Counted from the stretch's first letter, positions 1 to 10,837 are shown. The stretch: DNA of 64,000 bases from Rhynchopus sp. YZ270_cl-10 (GCA_964035575.1 OZ037883.1:620001-684000), one strand, 5' to 3'. A program made the numbers and translations. Notes: a model not told the origin generated them from the sequence alone.

Positions 1-390
1 TGGCTTTTTCCCGCCCAAGAGGTCGTTTTGTTGCATTTCCGAACCAATCCCGGATTGTGGTGGGGGATATACGGAAAAATGGACAAAAATGCAGCGACTT
101 AAAATTTGACAAACATGAGCCCATATTCGTAAACAAGGGTTATTTTCAGGTCTGAAAACCCAACGTGCTGAAGAAGCTATCAGTAATGTAGTGATGGCGG
201 TGGGGTTTCAGTGACCACAGAGAAGAGTGAGAAAACCTAGGAGGGTTATGGCCTCGGAGGGGGTGTGCCCCGTGGCGTCCTAATCAATCTTTACCCGTGA
301 GGGAGGGGAGATGTGGAGTCGTACTCAAAATAAAATGAACACTGTACATAAGTACATCGTGTTTAAACATAAAGGAGGGTAGGGAACAGG

Positions 391-420
391 TAGCGCCGCA
401 GGCGCACGGTACCCAACTTT
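391..420 (+). repeat. Family E hairpin-plus-tail repeat
   Basis: A GCGCC-GCA-GGCGC hairpin is followed directly by ACGGTAC and then CAACTTTTTT. Close copies occur at 32984-33016 and 55074-55108. Confidence 0.6.
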
Positions 421-872
421 TTTCTTTTTTTCTTTTCCCTTTTCTCTGCTTTCTTTTGATCGCGCGAGCCGATTGCTCTCCACGGTGGGGTCACATGTGT
501 GTGTGAAAACACTCTAAAGTACCCTTACTATGAAATATGAGATTCTCTGGTTTTCTTAAGGAAACCCCGGTTTGCAAAAAAAAAACGCACCACAAAAATA
601 TCCAAAAATCCCGGGACAAAGGACAGAAGTTAGCGCAAAGCCTGAGACTGCCATGTGTGTTTTTTTTATTTTTTGTTGTATCAATCACCTGAAGCAGGGG
701 GGAACATTGGAACACAAAAGGCAAATGCTCTATCCCCTCCCCAAAGTGGTCTTTTGGCACAATAAAGGGGTGAGAGAATGGGGGGGTGGGGGTGAGGCTA
801 GATAAAAAAAACGAAAAAAAAAAAAAAAAAAAAAAAAAAATGAAAATAAGCATGACTCTCTCGTGTTCACCG

Positions 873-909
873 TTATAGATGAACCTAAGCCTCTCATGAT
901 TAGTCACTT
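873..909 (+). repeat. Family A hairpin repeat (diverged copy)
   Basis: The loop here is CTCTCAT rather than the usual CTCTCGT, and the inner stem has one G-A mismatch. The flanks AGATGA and TCACTT still match the family. Confidence 0.55.
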
Positions 910-1710
910 GGGATCAAAAAAGAAGAAGTATCACCTGCCGTTCCCTCACCTAGTTGTTTCATGCTGACGCTTCCACACACTACCTCTCAGGTGCTGTTGC
1001 GGAACACGGTTGGGTGAACGACGTGACACTTTCCGCTCACAAAGTAGTGTGCGTTTAAAAAAAAAAGCAAAAAACAAAATAAAAACATACACACACAGAG
1101 GGAAGTCTCAGCACACACCTTTCCGCGCAAAACAGTGTTTGATCCAAACCACAGAAGATCCATTTCCTCAGGGTTTATCCCTCAAGTGGTCGGAGAGGGG
1201 GTAATGGAGGGTGAGAGGGGTCTTTAGGGGCATGGTATACGCGTAGACGCTTTCGGCACCAATGAATGAACCTACTCACAGGGTGCCATTACCATCGTTG
1301 ATAGAGCACAGGATAGTTGAAATGCCCAAGTCTTTTTTTTTACTTATTTTTTTGTAAGGTCTGTCTTTTTTTTTAACTACAATTCACCTAAATACCCATA
1401 ACTTCAGTGTCGCCGAAGCCCTTTTTTTTGTACGGAAGGTTTAGACATTGTTCTTTAGTAACAAATCACTCAGTCAATATTTTATTAAAAAGGGGCTTAG
1501 ACACCCAGGGATGAGCTACTATTTGGTTTTGTACCGACAGAAATATCACCGACCAAAAGAAGGTAGGTATTGCACTCCAATAGCACCCGAAGGGGTTTGT
1601 TTCTATAAACGCTGTGGACTCCTCTCGTCTAAAAGCCGTATCATAAAGTCAATGTTTCTCCCTTCATAGAACCAAAGAAAAGCCAGAAAAATAAGGGGGG
1701 GCAACTAAAG

Positions 1711-1755
1711 AAAAATTTATAAGATGACCCTAAGCCTCTCGTGCTTAGTCACCTT
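1711..1755 (+). repeat. Family A hairpin repeat (typical copy)
   Basis: This copy shows the full family pattern: an A-rich lead, TTTATAAGATGA, inner arms CTAAGC and GCTTAG around the 7-nt loop CTCTCGT, then TCACCTT. AAGATGA and TCACCTT form an outer stem with one mismatch. Confidence 0.75.
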
Positions 1756-1978
1756 AACTAAAAGTACTAACGCCTCACCAGGCATCGTTTCACACGGTGG
1801 GTAGAGACCGGTGCAATTGAAGGGGAAATGCTTTCTCGAGGGGGTTTTGTTTTGTTTTGTTTTTTTTGGAAAATCATGGATGTACACAGAAAATGTGAGA
1901 GAGAGAAAAAAAAAATCAGAACAGATAACGCACATTGACCATACAGCATACAAAAGGGGGGGCTGGGAGGGGTGGGGG

Positions 1979-2635
1979 GCGGGGCTGCAAGTATACGTAT
2001 TATACGTATAATACGTTCCAACGTATATATACGTTCGGCTGGGGGAGGAAAAAGCTAAATATACGTTACCTATACGTTGCCCTTTGTTGTACTGTACCAG
2101 TCCCCTATGCGACGGGGGTTATCCCGGAATAAGCGCACTTCGAGAACGGCATCTCCAAGTGCCCGGGTCTCACCCTCCTCTCCACAAAACGGAAGAGGAA
2201 CACACATAGTGCTTGAGGAGTTGGGGAGCAGCAGTGCACCGGCAGCAGAAGAAGGCGAAGACCTCCGCAAAGGGGGCAACAGAGGTTGTCGCCGGGCCTC
2301 TTGACGCTCATGTGCAGAGAACAATGATGGGTGCCCACGAAGCTGACCGCGTGATTGCCTCATGGTTGTTCTACACAGGACAACCCTGGACACCTCCTCT
2401 TCTGAGAGGATTCAGGAGATGATCGACACCGTGCGTCGGTTGCCGCCGCAGGCGGACTACAAGGTGCCCCGACGGGACAAAGTCTCGGGGGGTTTGCTCG
2501 ATGACGAGCACCGCTTTTTTGCTGTAGGAAATGGGTGCAACGTATAGATAGCGTATAACGTATATTTGAACGTATATATACGTAGCGTATATATACGTTC
2601 AAAAAGTGCCCGAGGTACGTATATATACAGCCCCG
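1979..2635 (+). mobile_element. Short non-autonomous hAT-like transposon
   Basis: The ends are inverted: CGGGGCTG at the left and CAGCCCCG at the right, both next to clusters of ACGTATAT repeats (about 1990-2090 and 2540-2630). The flanks read GGTGGGGG on both sides (1971-1978 and 2636-2643), which fits the 8-bp target duplication of hAT elements, although G-runs blur the exact edge by a base. Inside lies a fragment resembling a hAT transposase N-terminal region. At about 657 bp it cannot encode a full transposase. The right end is only 17 bp past the YKT6 stop codon. Confidence 0.7.
2213..2515 (+). pseudogene. hAT transposase N-terminal fragment
   Basis: One frame reads EADRVIASWLFYTGQPW and a second continues with SSERIQEMIDTVRRL, then YKVPRRDKVSGGLLDDEH. 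This order (an A-D-x-x-I-A-x-x-F/W start, then Y-K-x-P-x-R-x-K-x-x-x-x-L-L-D) is the familiar region after the BED finger in hAT transposases. The two parts are in different frames, so the fragment is not a working gene. It differs from the transposase at 5094-7143 and comes from another hAT lineage. The family call is from memory of the motif and has not been searched. Confidence 0.55.
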
Positions 2636-2652
2636 GGTGGGGGGGAGGACGC

Positions 2653-3611
2653 TCACATTATGACGCAGCACCCCTTATTCGTCTTCTTTGCTGTTTTGTA
2701 GAATGCTTTGCTAGTTTGGGAGAGGTCCGATGTGGCGTCAACCTGCGTGGGGGGGAAGGGGGTTTGGAAGGTTGTTTGTTTTTTTTTATTTTTGCTCTGT
2801 TTGTTTTGTATTGTATTGTATTTCATTGTACTTTGTAATTGCGAGGGGGTGATTTGGGAAATGAAGCATAGTTAAGATACATTATTTCAAGCAAGACGGA
2901 GTAAACCATCCGGATCTGCTCTTTTTGTTTCGTTGTCGACAAATCGACTATCTGATGCAGGTTTTATACAGTGTCGCCCCCAACCTTAACCAGAACCCTA
3001 ACGGCAGAACAAAAAGCATCAAAGTTTAGGGGGGGTGGGCGGTGGGTAAAAGAAATTTGTAGAAAAATTGAAGTAGTTTTGTGGCATACCAGGTCGGACA
3101 CCTTTTCACCTCTCTCCAACACTTTGTCCAAATTTTGGAGCATGATGGTCTGGATCTCCTCGAGCTCCTTTTGGATCTTGAGCACCTCATCCGCTTCTGC
3201 AGGGTTTTGGTACTTGACGAGACGCTTCTCTGTCTCGGGGTCTTGGAGGCAGCCGTCTGTGAGGTTTGCTGCTGTGTACTTTCCGGCGTTCTTTTCTGCA
3301 AACTCCATCAGCGTTTGCGACACCAGCGCGAATGCGACACGGTCTGGGTACGCTCCGTTGCAGCAGGCCACACAGGCGAGCCCATCATCTCGCGCATGGC
3401 TGTACACTCGGTAGTCCTCTTCAACCACCTGCTGTCTTGTGTTCGCCTTCGTTGCCCCCGCCACCGTCCTGCTGTAGAAGGTAATAAACTGCTTGGCACC
3501 AGTGCGCTGCAGATAAGGGAAGCTGCTCACATCCGTTGCCTGCGTCAAGATAATAGGGCTCTTAGTGTCCTTCCACTTCAGAACCATCAAACTGTACAGT
3601 TTTTCTGACAT
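2653..3611 (-). CDS. YKT6: R-SNARE Ykt6
   Basis: Ykt6 is a lipid-anchored R-SNARE acting in ER-Golgi, vacuolar and autophagosome fusion. The gene has two exons, 3090-3611 (174 codons) and 2653-2742, split by a 347-nt intron with donor GTATGC and acceptor CGCAG. The product is 203 aa, close to the usual 198-200. The N-terminus (MSEKLYSLMVLKWKD, residues 1 to about 130) is a longin domain. The SNARE helix includes VLERGEKVSDL, with the zero-layer arginine, and continues across the splice as VDATSDLSQTSKAFYKTAKK. It ends in CCVIM, the CaaX box with two cysteines for farnesylation and palmitoylation. The C-terminal exon is found only by splicing; unspliced reading runs into unrelated sequence. 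A hAT remnant lies just downstream of the stop. Confidence 0.96.
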
Positions 3612-3849
3612 TGTCGGTTTAAAAAAAAAACTGAAGTTTACTTTGTTCTGTTTGGTGGGAAAGGGTTTTAAAGGAGGAGTCAGGGGGTTTGACGAAAAAT
3701 CATTTTAGTTTGATGTTAACTGCAAAAGATAAGGACAAGCAAGATTGCTTTCAACTTAGCTGAGTATACTAGACTTACTATCTCCGCTCCTTTGGAGCTA
3801 ACGCTCCTTTTGTGGGAACAAGAAGAGAGGGGTAAAAAAGCCTTACCCC

Positions 3850-4335
3850 TACAGCACCCCGACAACTTGACTTGCCCGGTGGTGAGCTTCGCACAAGGTC
3901 CGTCCGCCAGATAACGATGAACAGGGACCTGATGACCGCTATTGGGCCGACCCCATTCCTTCTCGAGGGCCTGGCGCGTGCTACGGGAGTCTCTATCCTC
4001 TGCAACGTCGGGGGACAGAAACCCACCATGATGTTGCCACTCTGCAAGCCCAATGACGTCGTTGGCCTTGCGCACAGTGGTGAGGCGCATACTCCGTTTG
4101 ACCCGCTCACCCTACCAGAGGCCATCCGTCAGCATCTCCTGTCGCTACCCCTCCCACCTGCTCCTCCCACCGCCTTCTGCCATTCCACTGCTCCGATGTG
4201 CAGCAAGCCGGCTGACCGCCACAACACAGCGGTCGGACTGTGCGTATCGTGCCAGCGGAACTGCTCAGGCCCTGACACCCACTGGGAGTGCCTATCTTGT
4301 GGGTCGCGGGCTTGGGGTTGGTTTTGTAATTGAAG
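3850..4335 (+). other. GC-rich coding-like segment of unknown origin
   Basis: A plus-strand frame of about 150 codons ends at 4333. It carries a late CVSC...CLSC pair that could be a zinc ribbon, after a proline-rich stretch. A minus-strand frame also stays open over part of it. I recognise no family. Being on the plus strand, unlike every host gene here, it may be a relic of a mobile element; this is a guess. Confidence 0.25.
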
Positions 4336-4696
4336 AGGGGGGGGTTGTCTATTTTTTAATACCCATTTTGGTTTCGTTGCAAAAAAATAAAAGAAGGGGG
4401 CTTGTCAGAAGGGTGGGGAAGTGGAGGGGGGGTGGCAGTGCGAAGGGGAAACTGAGGAGATACAAAGGGAGATAAATGCGAGAGAAAAGCTAACGTCTTT
4501 GAAGTGGAAAACAAAAAAAAAAGGGGGGGTTTTTTCTTTTAAAAGCAGGGAGTAATGGATGTACACCACATCCATTTTTTTCCCCAATCTGAAGAGAAAA
4601 ATAAAACACGCTTACTTTTTTTACCACATTGCACTCTCGTAGATAGGATCGGATGGGGTGCTTTTCTTGCACCTTCCCCATACAGCCCCCAACAAA

Positions 4697-4740
4697 GAAA
4701 TTTGACTTGAAATACAAATCCCTCTCGTGACAGTGTACGT
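4697..4740 (+). repeat. Family H repeat
   Basis: The pattern TTGACTTGAAATACAAA, a short variable piece, then GACAGTGTAC recurs at 48883-48916 and 61211-61250. This copy also carries CCTCTCGTG, the loop word of family A. Confidence 0.5.
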
Positions 4741-4880
4741 TGGTACATGTGGACCCCAACCATGCAGTCTTGGACCCAGAAAATATTCATTGCCAACCAG
4801 TTGGTTTAGTGTAGTCAGTGCTCAAAATTTTGGGCAAAAAAAAAAAAAAAACAAGCTGACCCCCTCCTAGGCCTCCCCAA

Positions 4881-4985
4881 CGTCTTTTATATAAAAGACG
4901 TCTTTTACGTCTTTTACGTCTTTTAATGTCTTTTAAAATCTGGGTTTTTGGGGATAAAAGACATAAAAGACATAAAAGACATTGT
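4881..4985 (+). repeat. Left subterminal repeat array of the hAT element
   Basis: Five GTCTTTTA units point one way (4881-4940) and at least three ATAAAAGAC units point the other way (4965-4982). In hAT elements such arrays are transposase-binding sites; that role is inferred here. Confidence 0.8.
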
Positions 4986-5093
4986 TTTGACGTAAGCTGC
5001 AGAACACCACCCTAACCCCAACCCCAACCCCACACTTCATTTCACACCACAGAAGGTTTATTGAGGAACATTAAATAAAAAAAAGAAAAAAAG

Positions 5094-7143
5094 ATGCCGA
5101 AGGCAAAATGTTGGACTGGGGATCTGTTGAAGATTGTCTCGGGGAAGCTAGAGTGCGAGTGCGGAGACACTATGGGTAAATCTTCAAACGCTGAACGCAG
5201 GAAAGGTCACATTTTGCATTGCGAGCAAGCTACGGACGCGCAGAAGAAGAGAGCGAAGGACGAGCTTGCGGCACTGGAGAGGAAGAGGAAGAGGAAGAGG
5301 AAGAGGGATGAAGCCGACGCAGAGGACGACGACGACGACGAGGAAGCTGCTCCAGCGCAGGGGAACGAAGTCACAGCTGCCAACCCAGTGCCAGGGGAAG
5401 AACCACCAGCACCACCTACCGTGATCGATGCGGATGAGCCAGTGCTGCCTTCATCCAACCTCACAGAACCCCCAAGAACTCAGACCTCCGATTTAGTTCC
5501 CGCTCCTCCTCTTCCCAAAAGACAGCGTCAGTCGTTGCTTCACGTCTCTCCTGCAACAACCGCCACACAGCAGACGCGCATCGACATGGCGCAAGCGCGC
5601 TGGTGGTTCTCCGGAAATATTCCGTTCAACCAAACCCGCAACCCTTTTTTTAAAGATTTTGTCCGTGAATTGCGGGGGACGGTGAGACACATTGCGACCG
5701 ATGACATGTTGCGAGACTCGTTGCTGAATGCCGTGTACGACGAAGAAGTCACCCCCCTCATTCAGCAGCTCGAAAAGGAGGAATACGTCGTCCTCCACGC
5801 CGATGCTTGGTTGTCACGGCACAACAAAGACCATGTGATCTCGTTTACCGCAACAGCTCCGTGGCGCCTCAACCTTGAGACGGCGACAATGGAGGAGAAG
5901 AGCTTCACCGCCGCCATCCTGCTTACATACTTCCAGAAAGTAGGGTCGGAGAGGACAGGGGTCAAATGGGTGGCTGTGGTGGTTGATGGGGGCTCGAATG
6001 TGTGGTCAGCAGCGAAACAGTGGGCCGAGGCGAACGGGATTGTGTGTATTTTGTGCGTGTGTCATTGTGCCAATCGTTTTTTAAACGACACAATCGGGTT
6101 CAGGCAGAAGAACAAAAAGCCTGTAAAGATGCCCTTTACACACGTGTCGGAGTGGGTACACGCAATGATCTCCGCTATCAGGAATACGGAATCATTTCGT
6201 AAAACGTACCTGAAGAAACAAGTGGAGTTGAACTCCACCAACAAGGGACTTCCCCATGCACCCATGGATGTCCGCTGGTTGACGACCTGCACCGCGTTCG
6301 AGGACATTGCAGGGAACATCGAGGTGTTGCGCGCCATCAACGACGACCCCGAGGAGGCATCCCTCAAGAGGCAATATCCTCAAATCACGAGGCTTTTCGA
6401 CGACATGGGGTTCTTCCAGGAATTCCATTTTACCCTAAAACTGTTGAAGCCTGTGAATGCGCTAATCCTGATGCTAGAGGGCGATGAGGCAAGGCTGGGA
6501 CAGGTGATTCCGTGCTGGTGGGCGATGAAGAAGTACTTCAACACACTGACGGTGCCCCCCACGTTGCAAGAGAAGTTCGACACGGTAGTAGAGTCACTTG
6601 ACAAACGCAAAACCCGCTACGAGAACTGCCCCGTCTGCCTGACCGCCATGATTCTCCACCCCAGCCTCTACATCGAACAAGAAGTGAAAGAACCGTCGTT
6701 GCTGACCCCCTTCTTGAAACTCTTCGACCCTGCTGAGTACCTGAACAAAGCTGAGAAAGCAGTGAAGACCCTTGGGGGAGAGCAAGCGGAGCAGGAGCTG
6801 GTCGACTTCATGACCAAAGAGGGCAAGTACCAGAGCACCAGCATGTGGGCTAATGCCAAACAGAAGAACGTATGTGATCAAAAATAAACACTTCCTTCTA
6901 TTTTCCTCACGACAGCCTGAAGATTGGTGGAGAATTGCAGCTAAGCTGATGAGAGGCACGTCACTTCCAGCGCTGGGAGTGAAATACTGTCGCATAGTTC
7001 CGCACTCGGCCAACCAGGAGAGGTTCTTCTCCATGATGGGAAGAATCAGTGACGGCCGCGAGTGCCTGGATATCCAGCGTTTGCACAAGATGAGTGCTGT
7101 AAGCACGTGTTTGCATGACAAGATAAAGAGCAGGCAAAAATAG
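5094..7143 (+). CDS. hAT family transposase
   Basis: This is the cut-and-paste transposase of the surrounding element. Exon 1 is 5094-6869 (592 codons) and exon 2 is 6916-7143, separated by a 46-nt GTATGT...CAG intron; the product is 667 aa. An N-terminal C-x-C...H-x2-HC pattern (about residues 23-44) suits a BED-type zinc finger. A basic-then-acidic linker follows. The RNase H-like core contains VVLHADAWLS and VVVDGGSNVW, each with an aspartate at the expected place, and a CVCHCANRF motif like the C-x2-H of the hAT insertion domain. Exon 2 is the hAT dimerisation region (WWRIAAKL ... SANQERFFSMMGR). No stop or frameshift breaks it once spliced. The ATG follows an A-rich leader. Confidence 0.93.
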
Positions 7144-7293
7144 CCACTGTTTACCCTCTCTACAAGGGAAAAAAAAAAACCAAAAAATCAAGATCAGAAG
7201 CAAAAATATCAAAAACGTCAGAAAAACCCATTTGTACCCTTCTCCACTGTTCCCCTCCAGCCAGTAACCTCTACGAGTGCATGTATACCACCA

Positions 7294-7383
7294 TGGTCTT
7301 TTATATGTCTTTTACGTCTTTTATATGTCTTTTATGTCTTTTATACGTCTTTTATGTCTTTTATGTCTTTTATGTCTTTTATT
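7294..7383 (+). repeat. Right subterminal repeat array of the hAT element
   Basis: Nine GTCTTTTA units in direct order, spaced by AT, AC or nothing. They mirror the left array and mark the right end of the transposon. Confidence 0.8.
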
Positions 7384-7412
7384 TTTGGGGTAGACGATTT
7401 TGGGGAGGCCTA

Positions 7413-8784
7413 CCCCCTCCCAATCTTGAAATCTGGATTCCTGGATAAGACACTGACTATTTTATATAAAAAAATTCGCCCCCTTGACCAATGCTTGTTT
7501 GGTACCCCACAGAATATAAATAAACGTATAATACTGTCCCTTCGTACACGACCATTTGCTAACCCAAAAAAACCCCAAAAAAAAAAAAAAATCCCCGTTT
7601 TTTTCTTAAATATCCCCATCCCCAGGTTTGCAAAGAGTTTTGAGGGAGTACAAACGAACACATTTTTTTTTTAAAATCAAGTTTTTCAAAAAAAAAGCTG
7701 TAATTGGAAAGGAAACGACAGAAGAAAAAAAAAATTGTGGCAAAATAACAAAAAGAAAAGAAAAAACACCTGTCTTATCCCCTCTCTTCCTCAATCGCTA
7801 CGCTTCTGTTCTCACACCCCGTGGTGGCTGTGATAACTGTCTAGCATAATGCATAATACACATAACAATACAGCTGTATTGCGATGTGTGCTATGTACTA
7901 TGATAGACAGTTATCACAGCACACCACTACTCACCTCCTCGCTCTCCTCGCTGTTTAGTAAAGGGATAACGTTCGAAGAAATAGACAAAAAAAAGTACCC
8001 CTTTTTTTTTTTGTTCCCACCACCCCCCCAAACCCCACTTGCCATTTTTTTTTAAAATCCACCTTTCTCCATAACCATTCAGAACTTAGATCCAGAAACG
8101 TTTGTATGCACAAATTGTTGGGGGGAAAGGGGGGGCACCCAAAAAAAAAAAAAAAAAAAAAAAAAAACCGAAGAAAGAAATGATGTAAACAGCATATAAC
8201 ACCCGGAGAAAAAAAAAAAGACAAAGAAATACTGTTGATGGGATGTATGTGAAGAAAAGAATACGGTTTGTTTTTGCTACACATCCCAACAACACATTTT
8301 TTTTTACTTTTTCCCCCTTTTCCGAGTTGGGTGGGGAGAAATAGGGAGGTTTGTTTTATCTTATTTTTTTTTGGAAGAAAAAGAAAAAGAAAAACTTCCG
8401 TTCAGACAGTTTGAAGGAAGAATCTCTTTATACTAACACCCATCACAAAAAAAAAAAAATTGTGTGTGTCAGCCAACCTCAGTTCCGTAAGGTGGAGTAA
8501 CGAGTTTGGACTGATCCCCCCCACACCACCACCACCCTTCCCTCCACAACGAGGCGAAATATGACAATCATTTACATCAAAAAAAGGTGCGTTTTTTTTA
8601 TTTATTTTTTTGTTTCGCACCGAATATTTTAAGTTCGGCACCAGGGCTTCAGGGGGGGTATGTCCCTGTACAAGCCTTGTTCGCAGGAGGGGAGAGGAGA
8701 GAGGTCACCACAAAGACGGGGATATTTTTTTAACTTTTTTTTACTTTTTTTAAGGAAGAGATGCAACTGTTTTTTTTCCTTTCT
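7413..8784. other. Intergenic region, no gene seen
   Basis: The region starts with the right half of the interrupted family G repeat (7413-7456). It then holds A/T-rich sequence, the palindrome at 7821-7927 and an A-run at about 8141-8166. No frame looks coding. Confidence 0.55.
7821..7927. repeat. Long near-perfect palindrome
   Basis: Arms of 46 bp (7828-7873 and 7874-7919) match at 39 of 46 positions with essentially no spacer; the centre is AATACAGCTGTATT. The outer flanks GTGGTG and CACCAC extend the symmetry. It could be a tiny foldback transposon or the centre of a decayed inverted-repeat element. There is no coding content. Confidence 0.85.
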
Positions 8785-10715
8785 CTAGTACTCATCCACT
8801 TCCTCTTCGGCCTCACCGTTTGCAACCTCCTCCTCAGCCTCAGCCTCCGCTTCAGCTTCCTCCTCAGCTTCCGCCACTTCTTCCACAGTCTCCTCAGGCA
8901 CACCAGTGATAGCCTTAATCTCCTTCTCGTGGTCCTGAATCATTTTTTCGCTTTCTCTGTTCTTGCCACGCAGGTTCTTGAGGGTGCGTGTGCTGATCTC
9001 GAGCCACCCCTGCAGCTTCTTGTTGTCAGTCTCAAACTCCTGCTGCTTGCTTCTCGCTGCGTGCAGCTGTAAATTGGGTTGGTGTTTTGGAATGCAAGAG
9101 TGAGAAAAGAGTAATATGACCAAAGATGCTAAGGGTTTTGAGAAAATCATTCAAAAAAAATGTGGTTTGAAAATGAGTGGGTTGCATACACGGTCCTGCA
9201 GACGCTTGATCTCACGCTCCTTTTCTGAACGCTCGCGCTTCATGTCATCCTCGTAGTCACGCAGCTTGGCCTTCTGCACTTCGAGCTGCTGGCGCTCCTC
9301 CTTGGTCTTCCTCTTCATGGTGTCGGTGGTGTTCTCCATCTTCTTGTAGGGGTCGCGGAAGGTGGTCTGCTTCTTGTCGAACTGTGTGTGGTGTTTTGCA
9401 TAGGTGTCTGTCAACGAACCATGTGTCCGTTCCATATGGCAAGAGGTTGCATACCTTGTAGAACGGATCGTCGCTCTTGGTCTTGATGTACGAGCAACGC
9501 AGCTTCTCAACATCAAGGTCAAACTTGAACTCAATCGTGGTCAGTCCACCGATGCGGACAATGCCACCAGGGCGGATCTCCTTCCCGTTCACAACAAGCA
9601 CACGGCGGCCGATGAAGCGTGCGAACCCTGCCTTGTCGGAAATGCTGCCAGGGTCGACAGACACGAGACGCGTCTTGTCCTCAAAGTGCAGACCGGTCGG
9701 GGTCTTCAGGTCCGGCTTCTCCAGAACCAATACACTCTGTGGTGGGTGTGTGTGTGTGTGGGAAATTAAAGAAAAGTTTGTTCTGAATATTGCGTGTCTG
9801 TTACCTTGATCAAGAGAGGGGTGAAAAAGGTTGTGGGTGGGTGGGTGGGTGGGTGGGTACCTTGTCCGTGAGGGTCGCAGCAGAGGGGGAAGACGGGCCG
9901 TCGTTCTCGTTAGGCCTCTCGTCGAAGACAGCCTGCACACCCTGCTCCTGCACGTACTCGCGGAACATCTTGGCGCGGTAGTCGCCGAGCTTCTCCTTCT
10001 TTTTTTCTTTTGATTCGTAGTGTCCCTTCTGGAGGTGCTCCTGGATCTCAGAGATGTCTGCCTCAAGGGAGCGCAGGTCTGTCAGGCACTGGTCACGTTC
10101 ACGCATGCAGGTGAGCGCAAGCTCGTGGATGTCACGGTCCTTCTCGCGCGTCTTCTCCTTGATCTGCTTGGTGGACTCGATCTCAAGCTCAGCCTCGTGC
10201 TGCTTCATCATGCTGAGGATCATCTTGAGCTCACGGAGCTGCTTTGTTGCGACGAGGATCTCACCCTCGCGGGCACGGGTGATCTCATGGATGGACTTGA
10301 TGAGCTTCAGAGGCTTGGGCGGGTTTGGGACGGAGCGGAAGAGGCGGACACGTTCGCACTGCATGGCGATGGGGTCGCGGAGGGAGTCTGCAAGCGCCTT
10401 GAGCTCGTCGGTCTCTATGCGTGTCTTCTCCTTCACCTGCTCGATGTCCGACTTCGTCTCCTCGATCTCCTGCTGCAGGGCGTCTGTCTCCGCACGCAGC
10501 TTGCCGGTGCCGGTTCTGGCGCGCTTCACCTTAAGCAGACTCTCGTTGTGGCTTCTCAGGAAGCACTCAAGGTCGAGCACGTGCTCGCGGATCTGCTCAG
10601 GGGTGGTCTCGCTCGACTCGAGCATCTTGTTGATGACAACAAGCGCGTTGTCCGCATCGTACTCAGCATCGACAAGGCGGTGCAGGGCTGCCTGGTTGAG
10701 ACTCATCTGAGCCAT
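8785..10715 (-). CDS. Coiled-coil protein with a PDZ-like domain
   Basis: Four exons (9861-10715, 9455-9736, 9190-9381, 8785-9066) join in phase 0 to give 536 aa. Donors are GTACCC, GTATGC and GTATGC; the introns are 124, 73 and 123 nt. Residues 1 to about 270 are charged heptad-like helices (for example VKRARTGTGKLRAETDALQQ). Exon 2 (residues 286-379) looks like a PDZ domain: TGLHFEDKTRLVSVDPGS, then RRVLVVNGKEI. Exons 3 and 4 return to coiled coil and end in an acidic E/A-rich tail. There is no signal peptide or membrane segment. The architecture suggests a cytoskeletal or scaffold protein, but I recognise no named family. The ATG at 10715 was preferred over the one three codons later. Confidence 0.85.
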
Positions 10716-10837
10716 CTTTGATTAGCTTTGTGAGTTGTGTCGCTCACTCTGTGGTGTGTGAACAGGGTGGTGGTGTGGTGTGGCTTTGTTGGTAGGTTGG
10801 TAGTAACACAACACAGTGGGTGGAATGAAGAACCAGT

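Larger units (their letters stand above)
1..1978. other. Intergenic region, no gene seen
   Basis: No open frame here looks coding; the frames are short and built on A/T runs. The stretch holds one hairpin-plus-tail repeat (family E, 391-420), an A-run at about 814-840, two family A hairpins (873-909 and 1711-1755) and a weak family B copy near 1486-1522. Confidence 0.6.
3612..4867. other. Intergenic region with one unexplained GC-rich segment
   Basis: Apart from the segment at 3850-4335, only low-complexity sequence, a family H repeat (4697-4740) and the left half of a family G repeat (4812-4867) are visible. The family G copy is cut by the hAT insertion at 4868. Confidence 0.5.
4868..7412 (+). 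mobile_element. Complete hAT DNA transposon
   Basis: The element is 2,545 bp. Both ends carry the perfect 13-bp inverted repeat TAGGCCTCCCCAA (4868-4880 and 7400-7412). It is flanked by a perfect 8-bp target duplication CCCCCTCC (4860-4867 and 7413-7420), the hAT hallmark length. Arrays of GTCTTTTA units lie inside each end. Between them is one intact transposase gene. Perfect ends, perfect duplication and an open gene argue for a recent insertion. It landed inside a family G repeat, of which an uninterrupted relative lies at 48704-48784. Confidence 0.95.

Noticed and set aside
1711-1755. Family A as the anticodon arm of a tRNA-Glu(CTC) gene
   Set aside because: The loop CTCTCGT does fit an anticodon loop with U33 and a purine at 37, but no acceptor, D or T arm surrounds it in any copy.
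2964-3090. The unspliced continuation of the YKT6 frame as its C-terminus
   Set aside because: It lacks any SNARE or CaaX sequence, whereas splicing to 2742-2653 gives the perfect Ykt6 end CCVIM.
5011-5035. Telomere-like CCCTAACCCC / CCCCAACCCC tract
   Set aside because: Only a few irregular units inside the hAT 5' region and surrounded by ordinary sequence; not a telomere or interstitial telomere array.
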